A stretch of 64,000 nucleotides of DNA. Source: Chinchilla lanigera (Eukaryota; Chordata; Mammalia; Rodentia; Chinchillidae). Below, piece by piece: positions 1 through 11,429 of the stretch. The notes beneath the pieces were generated by a model. The model saw nothing but the letters and a program-made list of their open reading frames with translations, was not told the DNA's origin and made no database searches. Location: contig NW_004955501.1 in the NCBI RefSeq assembly GCF_000276665.1, forward strand, positions 6,214,345-6,278,344, given 5' to 3'. A program made the position numbers and the translations under genes. The stretch's first letter is position 1. Each line of letters opens with the position of its first letter.

Positions 1-1154
1 TAACTCACTATTATTTGTCTATTTGTTTTCCTGAGAAACTATTTTGTAGATAATAATATGTAAAACGATAACCATTGATAATATCCTACCATTTTGTCTG
101 TAATTTGCTAAGTCCCCCTATTATTATGTTATCCTTCTTTTATTCTTTAAAATAAAAATAAAAAAAAAAGAGCATACTTAAAGATCGCCTAGATGTTTGA
201 AAAAAGTTGGAAAGCTTCTATTTTAGATGGGTGAGTTCCAGCAGCACCTTACGACTGAATCACAGCTCACAATTGCACACGTGCATCTTGTCATTTGATC
301 TAAATATGACTGTGTGAGGTAAGAAGTATGGTTACTGCTGTCACTCCAACTTTCAATCTGGGCACTTGAAATGCAGCTGTTGCATTAAGTGACACGTGTA
401 TGGTCCCAAACCTGGCCAGTGGTGGTGGAACTGAGTTAATGATTGTTCAGTGCATCCCTAAGTCTGACCTGCAACTTCTGTCCTGGAAAATAGCACTAGA
501 AAATCAATGATGGGGTTAGACTGTCAACGTGAACTAGGAGTGAGAAAGAATGTGAGCCATGCGATGGCACCATTTGAATTTCTGCACCTGCAGTTTGGAG
601 GTTACTCATCCATCCCAGGTAGACACAGCTGCTCAGAGGTGGGAGGCTGTGTCCCTCGAGAATGCCCTGTGACTGGGTAAGAATGCTCCGTGAAGACGTC
701 ATCCACGCAGAATGAAGAGCCATCCCCGAGAACGAGAACGACTCCTCGTCCCTTTCTCTGTAAAACCCTGGGGGAACGAGAGGGAGTTTTTCTCTTGGTC
801 TGAAATGACTTTGTGGTTTCACCCTGGCGGAAGGGAGAGATTGTGCTTTAAAGTGCCAGTGCCCTGTTCCTGGGGGAATAATATGGGACAGGAGGGGACT
901 TTAAAAAAGCCACGTGGGTGTGTGTGGGGAGTGGGTGGGCACACAAAAGAAACAGGCTTGGCCCTGAGCGATGATGATTTAAGCTGGTTGATGGGCACAC
1001 AGGACTCAGCACACTCACTATTGTCCCTCCGTAAAGTTAAAAATAAAAATTCTCTGAGCTCTTTCTGGGGGAAAAGGGAGAGGTGGACACCACAGTCATT
1101 TTAGGAAACAGTGTAGTAGATCCTTACAGCCTTTCCTTGAAGACCACGGTGATT

Positions 1155-1309
1155 GGTTTGTTTGTTTGTTTGTTTTTGAGACTTGCTGTGTAGTTCAGAC
1201 TGGCCTTAAACTAACTTTATAGCCCAGGCTGGCCTCAAACTCACAGCAATCCTCCTGCCTCAGCCTCCCAAATGCTGGGATTACAGGCGTGCACCACCAC
1301 ACTGAGCAA
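1155..1309 (-). mobile_element. B1-type SINE
   Basis: The plus strand reads a T-rich (TTTG)n tail, then the reverse complement of a 7SL-derived B1 body ending near CTGGGATTACAGGCGTGCAC. The Pol III B-box region and internal quasi-duplication are recognisable. It lies inside ACP3 intron 1 in the same orientation as the gene. Confidence 0.85.
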
Positions 1310-1437
1310 CAGTGCCTATTAAAGACTGAGTAGTGCTGCTAAAGATATATTTTAACACACTTTGCCCCACTTTCTGTCCCCAAAGCTGACTTAACTTTGA
1401 AAACCCATTTTTTCTCATTCAGCACCTATTAATAAGT

Positions 1438-1616
1438 CATTGCCTGTAACACCTGCACAGCTGTAATCCCAGCACTTGGGAGGCTGAGGCAGAAGGATTG
1501 CAGTGAGTTTGAGGCCAGCCTGGGCTCTACAGTGAGTTCAAGGACAGCCCAAATGAAATACTGAGACCCTATCTCAGAATATAAACAAACAAACAAAACA
1601 AAAAACCCAAAACCCA
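1438..1616 (+). mobile_element. B1-type SINE
   Basis: The body carries TGTAATCCCAGCACTTGGGA followed by the duplicated 'gtgagttcaagg' segment and ends in an (AAAC)n tail. The 5' end is diverged (CATTGCCTGTAACACC). Confidence 0.85.
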
Positions 1617-1689
1617 AAAGTAAAACCAGAAGTCACTGAACTGGCATTCCAAGGGAATCAATTTGGCAACTGCTTAGAAAGATCATGTT

Positions 1690-1893
1690 GTAGCCAACTG
1701 TGGTAGCACATGCCTGTAATCCCAGCTCTCTGCGAGGCTGAGGCAGGAGAACTGAAAATTTGAGTTCCACCTGGGCAATTTAATGACTCAGCAAGACCTT
1801 AACTCAAAAAAAAAAAAAAAAAAAAAAAAGCTGGGGACATAGCTCAGTGTGAAGGCTGTGGGTTCAAGCTCCGGTTACTACCCACCCCCTCAA
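1690..1893 (+). mobile_element. B1-dID composite SINE
   Basis: A B1-like left half (GCACATGCCTGTAATCCCAG) runs into a long A tract at 1805-1829. An ID-like right half follows directly (GCTGGGGACATAGCTCAGTG). This B1-plus-ID dimer is the SINE architecture known from non-murid rodents. Confidence 0.8.
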
Positions 1894-2032
1894 AAGATCA
1901 TACTGTGACTATTCATAGGCAGGAACAAGAACCAAGGACAGTTTCCTGTTCTTTCTGCCATGAACAGTTTTTGGATAAGATTTATTTTTCTTGAATCACA
2001 GAGGATAAGCCAGGAAATTATCTACTGATTCT

Positions 2033-2142
2033 CTCTTTTTTTCTTTTTTCTTTTTTTTTTTTTTTGTACTGGGAATCAAACTCAGGACCTTGTGCTTAGC
2101 AGGCAGGGGTTTGTCCTGCTGACCTATATGCCTGGCCCCTAC
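2033..2142 (-). mobile_element. ID SINE with target duplication
   Basis: The plus strand shows poly-T, then GTACTGGGAATCAAACTCAG and the rest of a reverse-complemented ID body. An 11-bp direct repeat (CTACTGATTCT) flanks it at 2022-2032 and 2143-2153, the expected L1-type target-site duplication. Confidence 0.88.
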
Positions 2143-2239
2143 CTACTGATTCTAAGTCAGACTAATATAGTAAACCTTCTAGGGATCTCAGACCAGCTCT
2201 CTTTTCTGAATTATGGGCGCACAGAAGACTATATCTAGT

Positions 2240-2380
2240 GATTAGTGGCATGGCCAGTGGGTCAGACAGCTTGGGTTCGGATCTATCTTTGCTGTTCCAG
2301 CTGTGTGACTATGAACAGATTGCTTAATCACTTTATTTCTCATGTCTTCATCTTTAAAGTAGGGATAATAAGTTTTAAAA
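2240..2380 (+). mobile_element. MIR SINE (ancient)
   Basis: The order is as in MIR: 'gtggcatgg', 'agcttgggttcg', 'ccagctgtgtgac', 'cttcatctttaaagtaggga'. It is strongly diverged, as expected for this pan-mammalian family. Confidence 0.75.
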
Positions 2381-3600
2381 ATTTTTCAGAATGGTTGCCA
2401 GACTTAGAAAATAAAAATATAAGATGCCCAAATATTGCATGGAACATACTTCTGCTAAAAATTATTCTCTTCTTAGCTGAAATTTAAATTCAACTGGTTG
2501 TCCTATGTTTTTTCTAGCAACCCTCCTTTATAGGACCTTTGAGAGAATCATGTGACACAATCCATACTGAACCCTCAGAACACTGCTTGGTGTGGCGTAA
2601 GTACCTTGACTCCTTTCTTTTACTCTGGTTCTCCCAAAACTTTTCCAAGTATTTTCCTGCATATATGATGTAATCATTGAAAGTAAAATATTCTCTACAA
2701 TCAATAGGAGAAGAAAGTATTATCTTCTGGCTTAAGTCATGAAAGTTGGTTTGGTTAAGGGTCAGGAAGCTGCAGTACATTGTCCTTCATTTATCATTAA
2801 TGGAAGGACGCCTGGAAAGAAAGATAATGAATATTAGTTTCAGGCAATACTTGTTGATGTTTTAATTCCAAGGTAACTACCTTTGCATTTTGGTGTTCCT
2901 CAGGGAAGAATTAACTTGTAGTCCCTGCATACACTTTAACCAAAATGGAAAGGGGGAAGGAAATGCACAGTGTGATAGTTAAGGGAGGTTAGCTGAAGTT
3001 GAGAGCAAAGCAGAGAGGGCAGAATCTACCGTATGTGGTAGCCGGTGTTCCTGTAAAATTGCGACGCATGCCCCAGTTTACAGGATGACAAAGATGGCAA
3101 ACAGCAAGGTTTCCATGGCCCCATGCTTTGTTTCTACTGAACATGTTCACAAGGAAACCGTGAGTCAAAGTCACCTATGGAAGGCATGCGATATGAGGCT
3201 GTGTCCACAGCACAGAAATCCCGCAGGTGCCAGATCTTTGGCTTATAAACTAATATGTTTCTCTGGTTCTTTTCATTCTGTTGTTGACTCATGACCTATT
3301 AAAGATTAACTGTACTAAGAATCATGACTTATATAAACATGGTTATCAGGTTATCTGTAGAAAGTAAAGAAGAAAGTTCTGAATGCACCAAGTTGAGAAG
3401 ACAGGAACTTCATGTTTAAGTTTTAAGTGAAAGGTAGTATTCGTCCAAATAACAAAAATAAACATTGTGTATTCTTACAGAAAGAAAAGTTACTTGTTAA
3501 TCAGTCCACTTTCATTGTATCAGATAAAAAATTTAGAGACCAGAAAGAACAAGAGAGCCTGTGAAAGATAAGGAGGGTTTTAAACACAAAGACACATGCA

Positions 3601-3601
<1 letters not shown>

Positions 3602-3649
<48 letters not shown>

Positions 3650-3660
3650 AAAAACACACA
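3602..3660. repeat. (CA)n microsatellite
   Basis: About 20 uninterrupted CA units (3602-3641) are followed by an interrupted CA-rich stretch to 3660. It is likely length-polymorphic and lies in ACP3 intron 1. Confidence 0.97.
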
Positions 3661-4392
3661 GAGAGAAAAGGTGCCACACATAGAAAATGAAAGAGTCCAT
3701 GTAACACTGTAAGCTCCCTTTGCTTTGCTAACAGTTTCCATACATTTCTAAGCAGTGCCAATGGTGTAGTTATTTTCCTAACATGATCCATGCATTAACA
3801 CCTCTCTGTGCTTTCCCTGCACTTGTCCCACATACTTGGGCCAGCACAACCATGACTTCAGTGATCAACTAAATCTATACGTCAGTGCATTCTCAAAAAT
3901 TCAGAGTTTAATTTCTCTTTCATGCTACAGAGGCTGTTTACCAATATATGCTCTGATTTTTTGATAACCATAAAGGGAAGGGGATGCTTAATGTGTGGGA
4001 GGAAAACTTTGCTTTTGGCTTACAAGCAAATAATCATTAAATCAGAGGAAGCCAGGTTAGCTCCCACGACATAAAGAGCACCAGCAACTGCTTCTGTAGT
4101 TCCAGTGCGGTTGTCAAAAAGGAACCTGAATTGAAGGCAGTTGTAAAGTAAGCAAATAACATCATTGAAGGAAAAAGAAGAAAGAGAAAAAGAAAAAAAT
4201 CAGCACAACTTTTTTGTTAGGATATGCATGTTATGTCCTGAGAGGAACTTGCCAAACTTGATTATTTGCTTTCTGAGTCTTAACAGATCCCAGATCTGGG
4301 AGACAACAGAAGAGTGAAATGAAACCCAGTGCTTGATTTTCAGCCCCTGCTGGTATGATCTCCCAGGAAAAGCGAGGAGAGAGCGCACTTAC

Positions 4393-4509
4393 CACTGTCA
4401 CAAACTTCAGCTCCTTGGCTCGCACACCTCTGTCCAGCCAGAGCCCGAGCAGAAGCAGGAGGCCGAGGCTGAGGCTGGCCCGGGTGCCGCCGAGCGAGGC
4501 AGCTCGCAT
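4393..4509 (-). CDS. ACP3: ACP3 (prostatic acid phosphatase) coding exon 1
   Basis: Read on the minus strand, an ATG at 4509 opens a 39-codon frame ending at a consensus donor, GTG|GTAAGT. The product begins MRAASLGGTR, continues with a leucine-rich signal core (LSLGLLLLLGLW, residues 13-24), then LDRGVRA and the mature start KELKFVTV. This matches the known N-terminus of human prostatic acid phosphatase, whose first exon also stops just before the catalytic VFRHGDRSP segment; the exon here is one codon shorter than the human one as I recall it. ACP3 is a secreted or membrane-bound histidine acid phosphatase; it dephosphorylates phosphopeptides and lysophosphatidic acid, and ectonucleotidase forms make adenosine from AMP. 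The catalytic exon lies outside the window. The frame looks intact, with a normal start, signal and donor. Alternative identity is unlikely. Confidence 0.93.
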
Positions 4510-4700
4510 GCTGGGCAGAGCTGATTCTGGCAGGAGTCAGGAGGTGTTGCTCACACTTCAGAAGCCTTCAGACAGGGAAGCAAGCTCTTTAATCAAGGGA
4601 CTGACGGGGAAGGAGGAGCCACACATAAATAATAAAAATTCCAGGAAGCTAAGGGCAGAGCTTGGCATATAAATAATGTCATGTAATTCTCGAGTTCCAG
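4510..4700 (-). promoter_or_regulatory. ACP3: ACP3 5' UTR and proximal promoter region
   Basis: This is the sequence directly upstream of the ACP3 start codon, free of interspersed repeats. It contains AT-rich patches at 4624-4640 and 4666-4678 that could act as TATA-like elements, separated by a purine/GC-rich block. The transcription start cannot be fixed from sequence alone. It is called a promoter only because of its position relative to exon 1. Confidence 0.5.
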
Positions 4701-4711
4701 GTCGCAATCTC

Positions 4712-4790
4712 CTCTATTTCAGTAAGAACTCAGAGGCTCAGAGAATGGAAGCTGTTGCTCAGGGTCACAGAGCATGGGAGCAGATGTTTA
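4712..4790 (-). mobile_element. MIR fragment
   Basis: 'aactcagaggctcagagaa' followed by 'gctcagggtcacagagc' is the usual reverse-complement signature of the MIR core and 3' part. It is short and diverged. Confidence 0.5.
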
Positions 4791-4805
4791 TTTTCCTGTT
4801 TTTAG

Positions 4806-4992
4806 TTTACCTTTATCTTTTTTTCCCCAGTCCTGAGCATTGAACCCAGGGGCTTGTGCTGCATCACACACCCAGTCCTTTATATTTCTTTTCAATTTTG
4901 GAATGAGGTCTTATTAATTTCCCTGGTGGGACTCAAGCTTGCTTCAGTTTCCCAGGGGCTGGGATTCTAGGTGCATGCCCCATGCCCGGTTT
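4806..4992 (-). mobile_element. B1-dID composite SINE
   Basis: The reverse-complement ID half (CATTGAACCCAGGGGCTTGT) is followed by a T-rich linker and a degenerate reverse-complement B1 half ending GGGATTCTAGGTGCATGCCC. It sits roughly 300 bp upstream of the ACP3 start codon. Confidence 0.7.
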
Positions 4993-5128
4993 ACCTTTAT
5001 CTCTTCTTGAGATGAGCGTGATAAAGCACTGGCTCTGTGTCTGGCACTTGGAAGTGGATTCAACCCTGACTTTAGAAGTTGTGGGCCAGCAACTCTTATA
5101 CTTTGGAAATCCGAAATTCTTAGAAGAG

Positions 5129-5297
5129 GTTGGGCATGATGGTGCATACCTGTAATCTCGGCACTTGGGAGGCTGAGGCAGGAGGATTACCATGAGCTCG
5201 AGGCCAGCCTAAGCAACATAGTTAGTTCAAGTGCAGTCTGAACTACACAGCAAGACCCTGTCTCAACAAACAAACAAGCAAACAAAGCAAAACAGGA
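5129..5297 (+). mobile_element. B1-type SINE
   Basis: Near full-length B1 with GGTGCATACCTGTAATCTCG, the internal quasi-duplication, 'aagaccctgtctcaa', and an (AAAC)n tail. Confidence 0.88.
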
Positions 5298-7951
5298 CCA
5301 TCCCTCCCCCCTAATTCTAAGAGAAATCTGGAAGACATTGCCATGTACTGGCATGTTTGGGGCTTCTTCCCTTCGCCAAACATGGTATCCAGTTTCTTTT
5401 TTTAAACTCTTATGTACCCGACAAAGATGTTTAAAAACTGAAGTGAAAAAAAATAAGATCAAGTTTATGTTGCAAATTTTAGTCACGTCTTAAGGTATTT
5501 ATGAATCACTTGTGGTGTCTCAAAATTAGGCTTAGAAGTCCCTCTCCAAATCTGACACAGTTTGAAACACCAAGAAAACAGACAAGCCCACAACCCTCTT
5601 ATCAGTCATCACCCTTGGCGTCAGCCTTTCATTCCGGTGAGGCACACACTGGCCTCTCCAGCCGTGATCTCACTGGGGACGCTACAAAAGATGAGCTGGA
5701 CTGAATGAATTTTGCTTTCCATTTCTCTAGTCTATGAGTCCCATCATAGGTTAAAATAATACAGACTTAAGGTGCACGCTGAGGGTTTTCAGGAGTTTTG
5801 GGTAGCGCTTCTGCCTCAAGGGCAGGGAGAGAACATAAGTTTTCCCACAGTCTATGTCCAGGTACCTTACCCTTACCTGGGTCAGGTGATGTCTGTTGTG
5901 ATTGTGGTGCGCCGTGTGTGGGAGAGCCGTGGTTCTTCCAGTATTGGGAAATCAGAGAGAAAAATTAGTGTGTATGTGGTAGGTCGGGCTTGCAGAGGAC
6001 TTGTGAGCTTCTCTTTGCTGTCACATCTTCCACTTGCTGGTCCCTCCTGTCATTTTCAGTGAGTGAGATTTTTTGAGGAGAGGGTTACAAGGAAAGGAAA
6101 TGAAGATTGGAAGGTTGTCCAGTCCAGATAGACACAAAGTGGCCACACTAATGCCTGTTGTGCGCACCAGGAGACCTGAGGAAGGAAGCTGCCCCAGCTG
6201 GGTGCTCTTCCCAGCTTCTTTCCGATGAATGCCTGATTCTGTAGCGTGTCTTACTTTCTTCCTTTTCAGCCTCACTCCCTGTTTGCCTCCTTCCTTGTTT
6301 CACCTTTGGGTTGATGCCTGAAACTATTGTAGCTCCAGCCTTGGCAATAATGACCTGAGTCTCTAATCTGCCTGTGCTACACTGTGAGGTTGGATCAACC
6401 TTTCTGAGCCGGACCCTGCTTTCTCTGGGCTCTTCCTGCCCTTCAGCGGAGATCAGTAATCATGAAAGTTTTCTGAGAAGCCAGAGGGGCTGCTTGAACT
6501 GAACACATCTCCACTCACATTCCCTTTCAGCTGCACAAGTGGAGGGTTTGTTTTTCTCTGGGATCAGCCAGCTTCTACTATGATTATTGAGTTGTAAGGG
6601 AGGGAGTAGAACCAAGACGCACATGTAGAGTCTTGAGAAGCCTGACTGCCACAAGATTGAATGTGACAGATCCCCAACCCAGACAAAACTCAGTTCAGAA
6701 TCCTCTTCGGTGTCTTGAGCCTTGAACTCATAAGGTCTGGGGGAAGAATTAAGGGTCTTCTGGGACGAACACATGGTACATAGGCTATGGTAACACATAG
6801 ATGTGGCCTGGTGCAAGGCTGCAATGTCATCATCGGAGAGTGAAGGGTGTCCACGGTTTCCCATGACTAGTAGATCGCACCAGCTGAATCACCTGCTTCC
6901 CCTCCTACTGCTCTTTTTTCCACACATCAAGTGTTCAGCCTCTAATTACCACAGCATAAAAATGCTCCATAATTGGAGGAGGTTGGGCTTTTTGGGAAGC
7001 AGACTCCCAGGCAGAGACTGACTTGTAGGAGGTTTATTAGCGAGTACTTTTGGATCAATACCAGTAGGAGGAAGAAAAATAAGCAGGGCTGGGTGGAGAG
7101 GTAAGTCAGACAGCGAGGCAGTGGTAACTGAGGCCTCAGCTGACCCTCCTCAATGCTTTGAAGATGGAAGGACTTCAGCATTGTGTGAACTGGTGCAGGG
7201 AGCCAGGCCTTCTTACCCGGAGTTGGCCGGCCGGGCGCAGTGTGCAGCCTGCCTCTGACTGGGCATGTGACCAGGGTAAAGTGACAGTGGCCGTCTTCCA
7301 ACATGGCAGTTCTCAAGTGAGTTGCCAGTAAGTGATGTCCAGCACCTTTCTAAGAACGGGGAGGGGGTTAATCCTCTAGTTCCTGGGGTACCTTTGCATG
7401 ATGTGATGAAGAATCCATGACAATGAGCAAATATCTCCAGGGAAAGAGCAAAAAGCAATGATTCTTGGTAGATCAAGGGCTATAAAAGCGCTATATGTGC
7501 CTCTGAAATGGAGGGTCTGGATTGCAGCTGAGACCCAAAGATAGGTACCTGGCTGCTCACTAGTCAGAAAGCCTGTGTTTTTCTTGTCTGGATCCCTGTG
7601 CTCTTTACAAGTATATCATTTCCCTGTCATGCTTGTGGACTATGGGGCATGTTACAGTACTGACTGACCAGCTGTGGAAACAAAGGCCAAGCATTACATC
7701 AGAGGCCTGGTGTCACACGAGCTGCTCTGAAGTAAAATTTGATAGAAGAGAGGTTTGAAAGAAAAGTTCTCTTTCTACCATTAAGAGGCGATATGTATGT
7801 GTATGTACCAGTTCCCCAAAGTGAATATAATTATAGTACATCAGAGACATATACTAATAAAGTTCTTCCCTCAGTCCACTGGTATGTACATATGGGGGAG
7901 TTGCCTATGGTATAAAATAGGTATTTTATTGTTTAATATTAAGACATATAG
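5298..7951. other. Intergenic stretch, no recognised feature
   Basis: I see no exon with convincing splice signals, no RNA gene and no recognisable repeat across these 2.6 kb. Open frames of 60-135 codons are scattered on both strands with no protein similarity I can name. Parts may be ancient repeats too diverged to recognise by eye. Confidence 0.4.
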
Positions 7952-8120
7952 TTGGGCATTGTGGCATATGCCTGTAATCCCAGCACTTAGGAGGCTAAGG
8001 CAGGAGGATTGCTGTGAGTTTGAAGCCAGCCTGGGCTACAAAGAGAGTTAAAAGCCAGCCTAAACTGCAGAGTGTCTAACCTTAAGAGAGTTAAAAACCA
8101 GCCTAAACTGTCTCAAAAGG
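7952..8120 (+). mobile_element. B1-type SINE with extra internal tandem copy
   Basis: A B1 body with TGCCTGTAATCCCAGCACTT carries a further duplication. A 27-bp unit at 8041-8067 recurs at 8084-8110 with one mismatch (43-bp period), beyond the normal B1 quasi-duplication. Confidence 0.85.
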
Positions 8121-8309
8121 ACCAAAAGTAAAATTTAGACAAATATCTCTCAATATAACCAATGACTATGTTGCTATGTTGTTTGGATATCATTAGGGTC
8201 AGATGTATACACCTAGAGAATTCATGAAACGCACTAATACTTTCAAAGGTAAAAAAGTGTTACAGTATTATTCCTATTTTTTTAAACATAAAATGGAAAA
8301 AAAGCTTTA

Positions 8310-8910
8310 CATGGAATTTTACTTTACAAGAGACTATTTTTAAGTGAAATATTGTTTGGCTGTAAAAAGAGCAAAATAGCCAGGCATGGTGGCACGTAAC
8401 TGCAATCTCAGCACTCAGGAGGCTGAGGCAGAGAGAATGATGCAAGTTCGAGGCCAACTTGGGCTACATAATGAGTTCAATTCCAGGCTGAACTACAGAG
8501 TGAGGCACTGTTTCAAAACAGAACAAAAACAAACAAACAAACAGAGAAGCAGAATAACTGAAACATGCTACAACCTGGGTGAGCTTCCAAAATACTATGT
8601 TAAGTGAAGGAAGCCAGCAATTCAAGACCACATGTGTTATTATTCCATTTATATTAAATATTTAAAATAGGGAAATCTTAGGAGCTAACACATAGTTTAC
8701 TGAAGGGGATTGGGGTACTATGATAGGTAAACTATGGTGTCTTTTTGATCTGCTAAAAATACTCTAAGATTAATTGTGGTGATACTTGCACAACTCTGAA
8801 TATATTAAAAACCATGAACTGCACACTTTATTTTTTTTGAATTGTACACTTTACATGGAGGAATGGTATGACATGAATTATATCTCAAGGATGTTACAAA
8901 AATAACAATA
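8310..8910 (+). mobile_element. Old L1 3' end (L1ME-like), split by a SINE
   Basis: The order of recognisable pieces is 'gtttggctgtaaaaagagc', 'tatgttaagtgaaggaagcc', 'ttattccatttatatt', 'tggtgatacttgcacaac', 'catgaactgcacactt'. This matches the 3' UTR of ancient mammalian L1. The B1 at 8379-8543 is inserted in it. Confidence 0.7.
8379..8543 (+). mobile_element. B1-type SINE
   Basis: A well-preserved 5' end (AGCCAGGCATGGTGGCACGT), the quasi-duplication and an (AAAC)n tail identify it. It is inserted in the older L1 tail. Confidence 0.9.
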
Positions 8911-9383
8911 CACAATCAACATGACAATATATAATATAAAGATGATAGATATAGATCCTTAATAAATAAGTGCATCCATTATATGCTTCATTATATCTAT
9001 GTCAGCACTGTTGGATTTTATGCCTGGATGAGCTTGGAAACCACTAATCCATATTAATGTATAAAAACCTAGAATATAAAAGTTATTTCTATGACACAGA
9101 TGAACACAAACCTAGTGGTTTGAAAGAACACACAGTTGTCACCTCACATTTTCCCTGCTTTGGAAGCCAGGCAGCTTCCAGGGACCTCGGCTTAGTCTCT
9201 CCCAGGGCTGCAGCTCAGTGCCCGCTGGGCCTGGGCTGTTTCCTAGCTTGCCTGGTGGCTGCTGCCTGCAGGGATCCTCAGGCCCTTCCTATCTGGGTTC
9301 CTACAATATGTGGCTTCGTTCATCAGAGTAAACAAACAGAGAGGGCGGGAGAGAAACACCAGTGACCATCCTTCCAGTACTTC

Positions 9384-9490
9384 CTAAACTTTATCATGTG
9401 CAAAAATCACCGGTAAATCTTAATAAAACAGATTCCTGGACTTTCCTCCCACAAATTCTGACTCAGTAGCTTCAGATAAGAACCAGCGTC
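9384..9490 (-). mobile_element. MER5A-like hAT fragment
   Basis: 'aaaaatcaccggtaaatctt', 'acagattcctgg' and 'ttctgactcagtagcttcag' follow MER5A (hAT-Charlie MITE) in reverse orientation. The terminal inverted repeats are not clear. Confidence 0.6.
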
Positions 9491-9624
9491 CTTGCCAAGA
9501 CTTAGTGATGCCAGAAGCATGAGGGGAAAACTCAGTCTCAATCTTACCTTTATTTAAAACACTGATCATTTGTTAATCATGGATTTCTTAACATGAATTT
9601 TTATTCTTTAAAATATTGCATTTA

Positions 9625-9715
9625 GGGGCTGGGGATTTACCTTAGTGGCACATCGCCTGCCTGGCAAGTGCTAGGTCATGAGTTCAATTTCTGTTACTAA
9701 CAATCCCCCCCCAAT
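9625..9715 (+). mobile_element. ID SINE with perfect 15-bp target duplication
   Basis: The ID body begins GGGGCTGGGGATTTACC and includes 'ctggcaagtgctaggtcatg' before a C/A-rich tail. The 15-mer AAAATATTGCATTTA occurs exactly at 9610-9624 and 9716-9730, so the insertion is relatively young and its borders are certain. Confidence 0.93.
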
Positions 9716-9739
9716 AAAATATTGCATTTAAAATATTAT

Positions 9740-10110
9740 TTATTTTAGTGGTGAGATTTTTGGCATTCCCGGAACTTTGTGCCCAGAATGAATATCTCTC
9801 TCACTCACTTCACTCTGATACCTAGCTGTCCCTCTATGTATTGGGACTACTCCTTTTTCTTTTTGAGGAGAAATGACCCAGTTTTCTCTACAAGGAAATG
9901 GGGCTTGGGTGAGATAGGACGGGCTTCTAATGATTGTATTGAGGCTCCAGGACAGAAAGGAACCAGTACTTTGATCTATTTGTTTTTAGACTGAACGGAG
10001 TTGACTTCCAGCTATTCTTTGGACTCTCATAACTTGCCTAGGGCCTCCCCCCTCATAAACCTTGCTGTTTGTAATAAACGACTTCTTCCCAGGCAGGACT
10101 AACTAACCTG
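9740..10110 (+). repeat. Possible LTR remnant
   Basis: A 3' end with 'ctcataaaccttgctg' then 'gtaataaacgacttcttccc' looks like the polyadenylation/R-U5 part of a retroviral LTR. No second copy in this window confirms it and the borders are unknown. Confidence 0.3.
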
Positions 10111-10374
10111 AGAGAACGGAGCTAATGAGGAAATTACCAAGGAGTTGAGGGGAGCACGGATAGGGCCCCGTGTTTCTGAAATCGTCAGAGAGAAATAAGT
10201 CTCAGTTGTCAAGGATGAGCAGGAAATAGTTGTGCTCATTTTGCCACAGTCCCTCTGATACTTCATTCCAAGGACTTGATTTCTGGTACAATCAGGCAAG
10301 TATTGTCCTATGGCTGTTTCATCTTTAATACAACCTTAAATTATTTTTTAAAAGTTTTATTTTTATTAGTACAC

Positions 10375-11015
10375 AGTAGTGGGTTAACTACTGGTCAGCT
10401 TGTAACACCCAGATGAACTGAATCAGTGTGGTGCTGGGTGTGGAAGGCCCACCTGAGGACTGTTGCTAACAGCATAAAAGGCGAAGTGGAGGGGCCGATA
10501 GCATGCTGTTGCTGGAGGAGCTTGTCACACTGGTTTTTCTGATATGAACTCAGCTGTTCTCACCATCGGAGGAGCTCGGGTCCTCACTGTCGCAGAGGAT
10601 GGCTGCGGTTCTCTGCAGGGGAGCTCTCGTCCTTACCTTGAGCGTTGCTTCCTGGCTCCAGTGCAGATCCCTCAGCCTGCTGACAAGATCCTTCATCCCA
10701 CCGGCACAGACTTTCTAGCTTCCACCTCTGACCTTTGGGCCTTCCGAGCACAGATCCTTCATACAGACTTGCATGAGACATTATCATGGGCACTAGGCCT
10801 CTAGCTGGACTTGTGGAGGACATTGCCATGGGATCCAGGCCCTCAGCTGAATTCTTTGGGTCTGTAGTGTGTGGACAGATTTCTTGTGCTCCTCTGCATT
10901 GACTCTTTGGGTGAATATTATAAATCAATCCTATAAATCGTGTGTCCACTATTAAATCTATTTCCTTGCAGATCCTGACTACAACACACATGTGTGCAGT
11001 ACATAGTGACGACAC
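10375..11015 (+). repeat. LTR-like repeat, copy 1 (family also at 50.9 kb)
   Basis: About 600 bp align collinearly with 50885-51730: shared landmarks include 'cagcttgtaacacccag', 'ggtgctgggtgtgg', 'gcttcctggctccagtg', 'gacctttgggccttc' and 'tttgggtgaatattataaat'. A 'cataaaagg' box lies near the 5' side and an AT-rich 'tattaaatctatttcc' near the 3' side. This suggests a solo LTR, but TG...CA ends and a target duplication were not resolved. I cannot name the family. Confidence 0.65.
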
Positions 11016-11284
11016 TCACTGTAGGGACCTGGTACAGGTGCATCACACATCGCAGCTCTTTCTTCCCCTTCTCCTTTAACCCCTTTGAAAACATTTTTTA
11101 TCAGCATCAAATTCATTTATAAGTCCCTATAAAATTAATTATCATACATTTAGATTAACAGCCAGACTAACAGGCCAAAAAGCATAAGAAACATAAGACA
11201 ATTACACTAAATCAAGGTACACTTTTACATACATTCCCCATGCTGAATTACAATAACTTTTCTCTCTTTTTTTCCTATGGTCTG

Positions 11285-11417
11285 TCTTTTATTTTGTTAT
11301 TTTATTTACCCTTGAACTCACTATGTAGCCCAAACTGGCCTCAAACTCATGGCAGTCTTCCTGCCTGACCCTCCTGAGTGCTGGGATTACAGGCATGTGC
11401 CATCACATCTGGCTGCA
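11285..11417 (-). mobile_element. B1-type SINE
   Basis: The reverse-complement B1 ends with CTGGGATTACAGGCATGTGC. The T-rich side lacks a long homopolymer and the region 5' to the quasi-duplication is shortened. Confidence 0.82.
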
Positions 11418-11429
11418 CTTTATTTATAT

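Larger units (their letters stand above)
1..4392 (-). other. ACP3: ACP3 intron 1 (partial)
   Basis: The donor GTAAGT at 4392-4387 starts the intron, which runs off the left edge of the window. I found no second exon here: no minus-strand stretch encodes the RHGDRSP active-site motif expected at the start of exon 2. The intron holds SINEs, a MIR and a CA microsatellite listed separately; the remainder (1-1150, 2490-3600, 3660-4390) shows no other recognisable element. Confidence 0.8.

Noticed and set aside
1..4386. ACP3 exon 2 (RHGDRSP active-site exon)
   Set aside because: No matching minus-strand segment with splice sites found; it must lie beyond the left edge.
4333..4672. Plus-strand frames overlapping ACP3 exon 1
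   Set aside because: Shadows of the GC-rich exon on the other strand; no homology and wrong strand.
8041..8110. Repeat-spacer pattern that could suggest a CRISPR-like array
   Set aside because: Only two copies, inside a SINE, in mammalian DNA.
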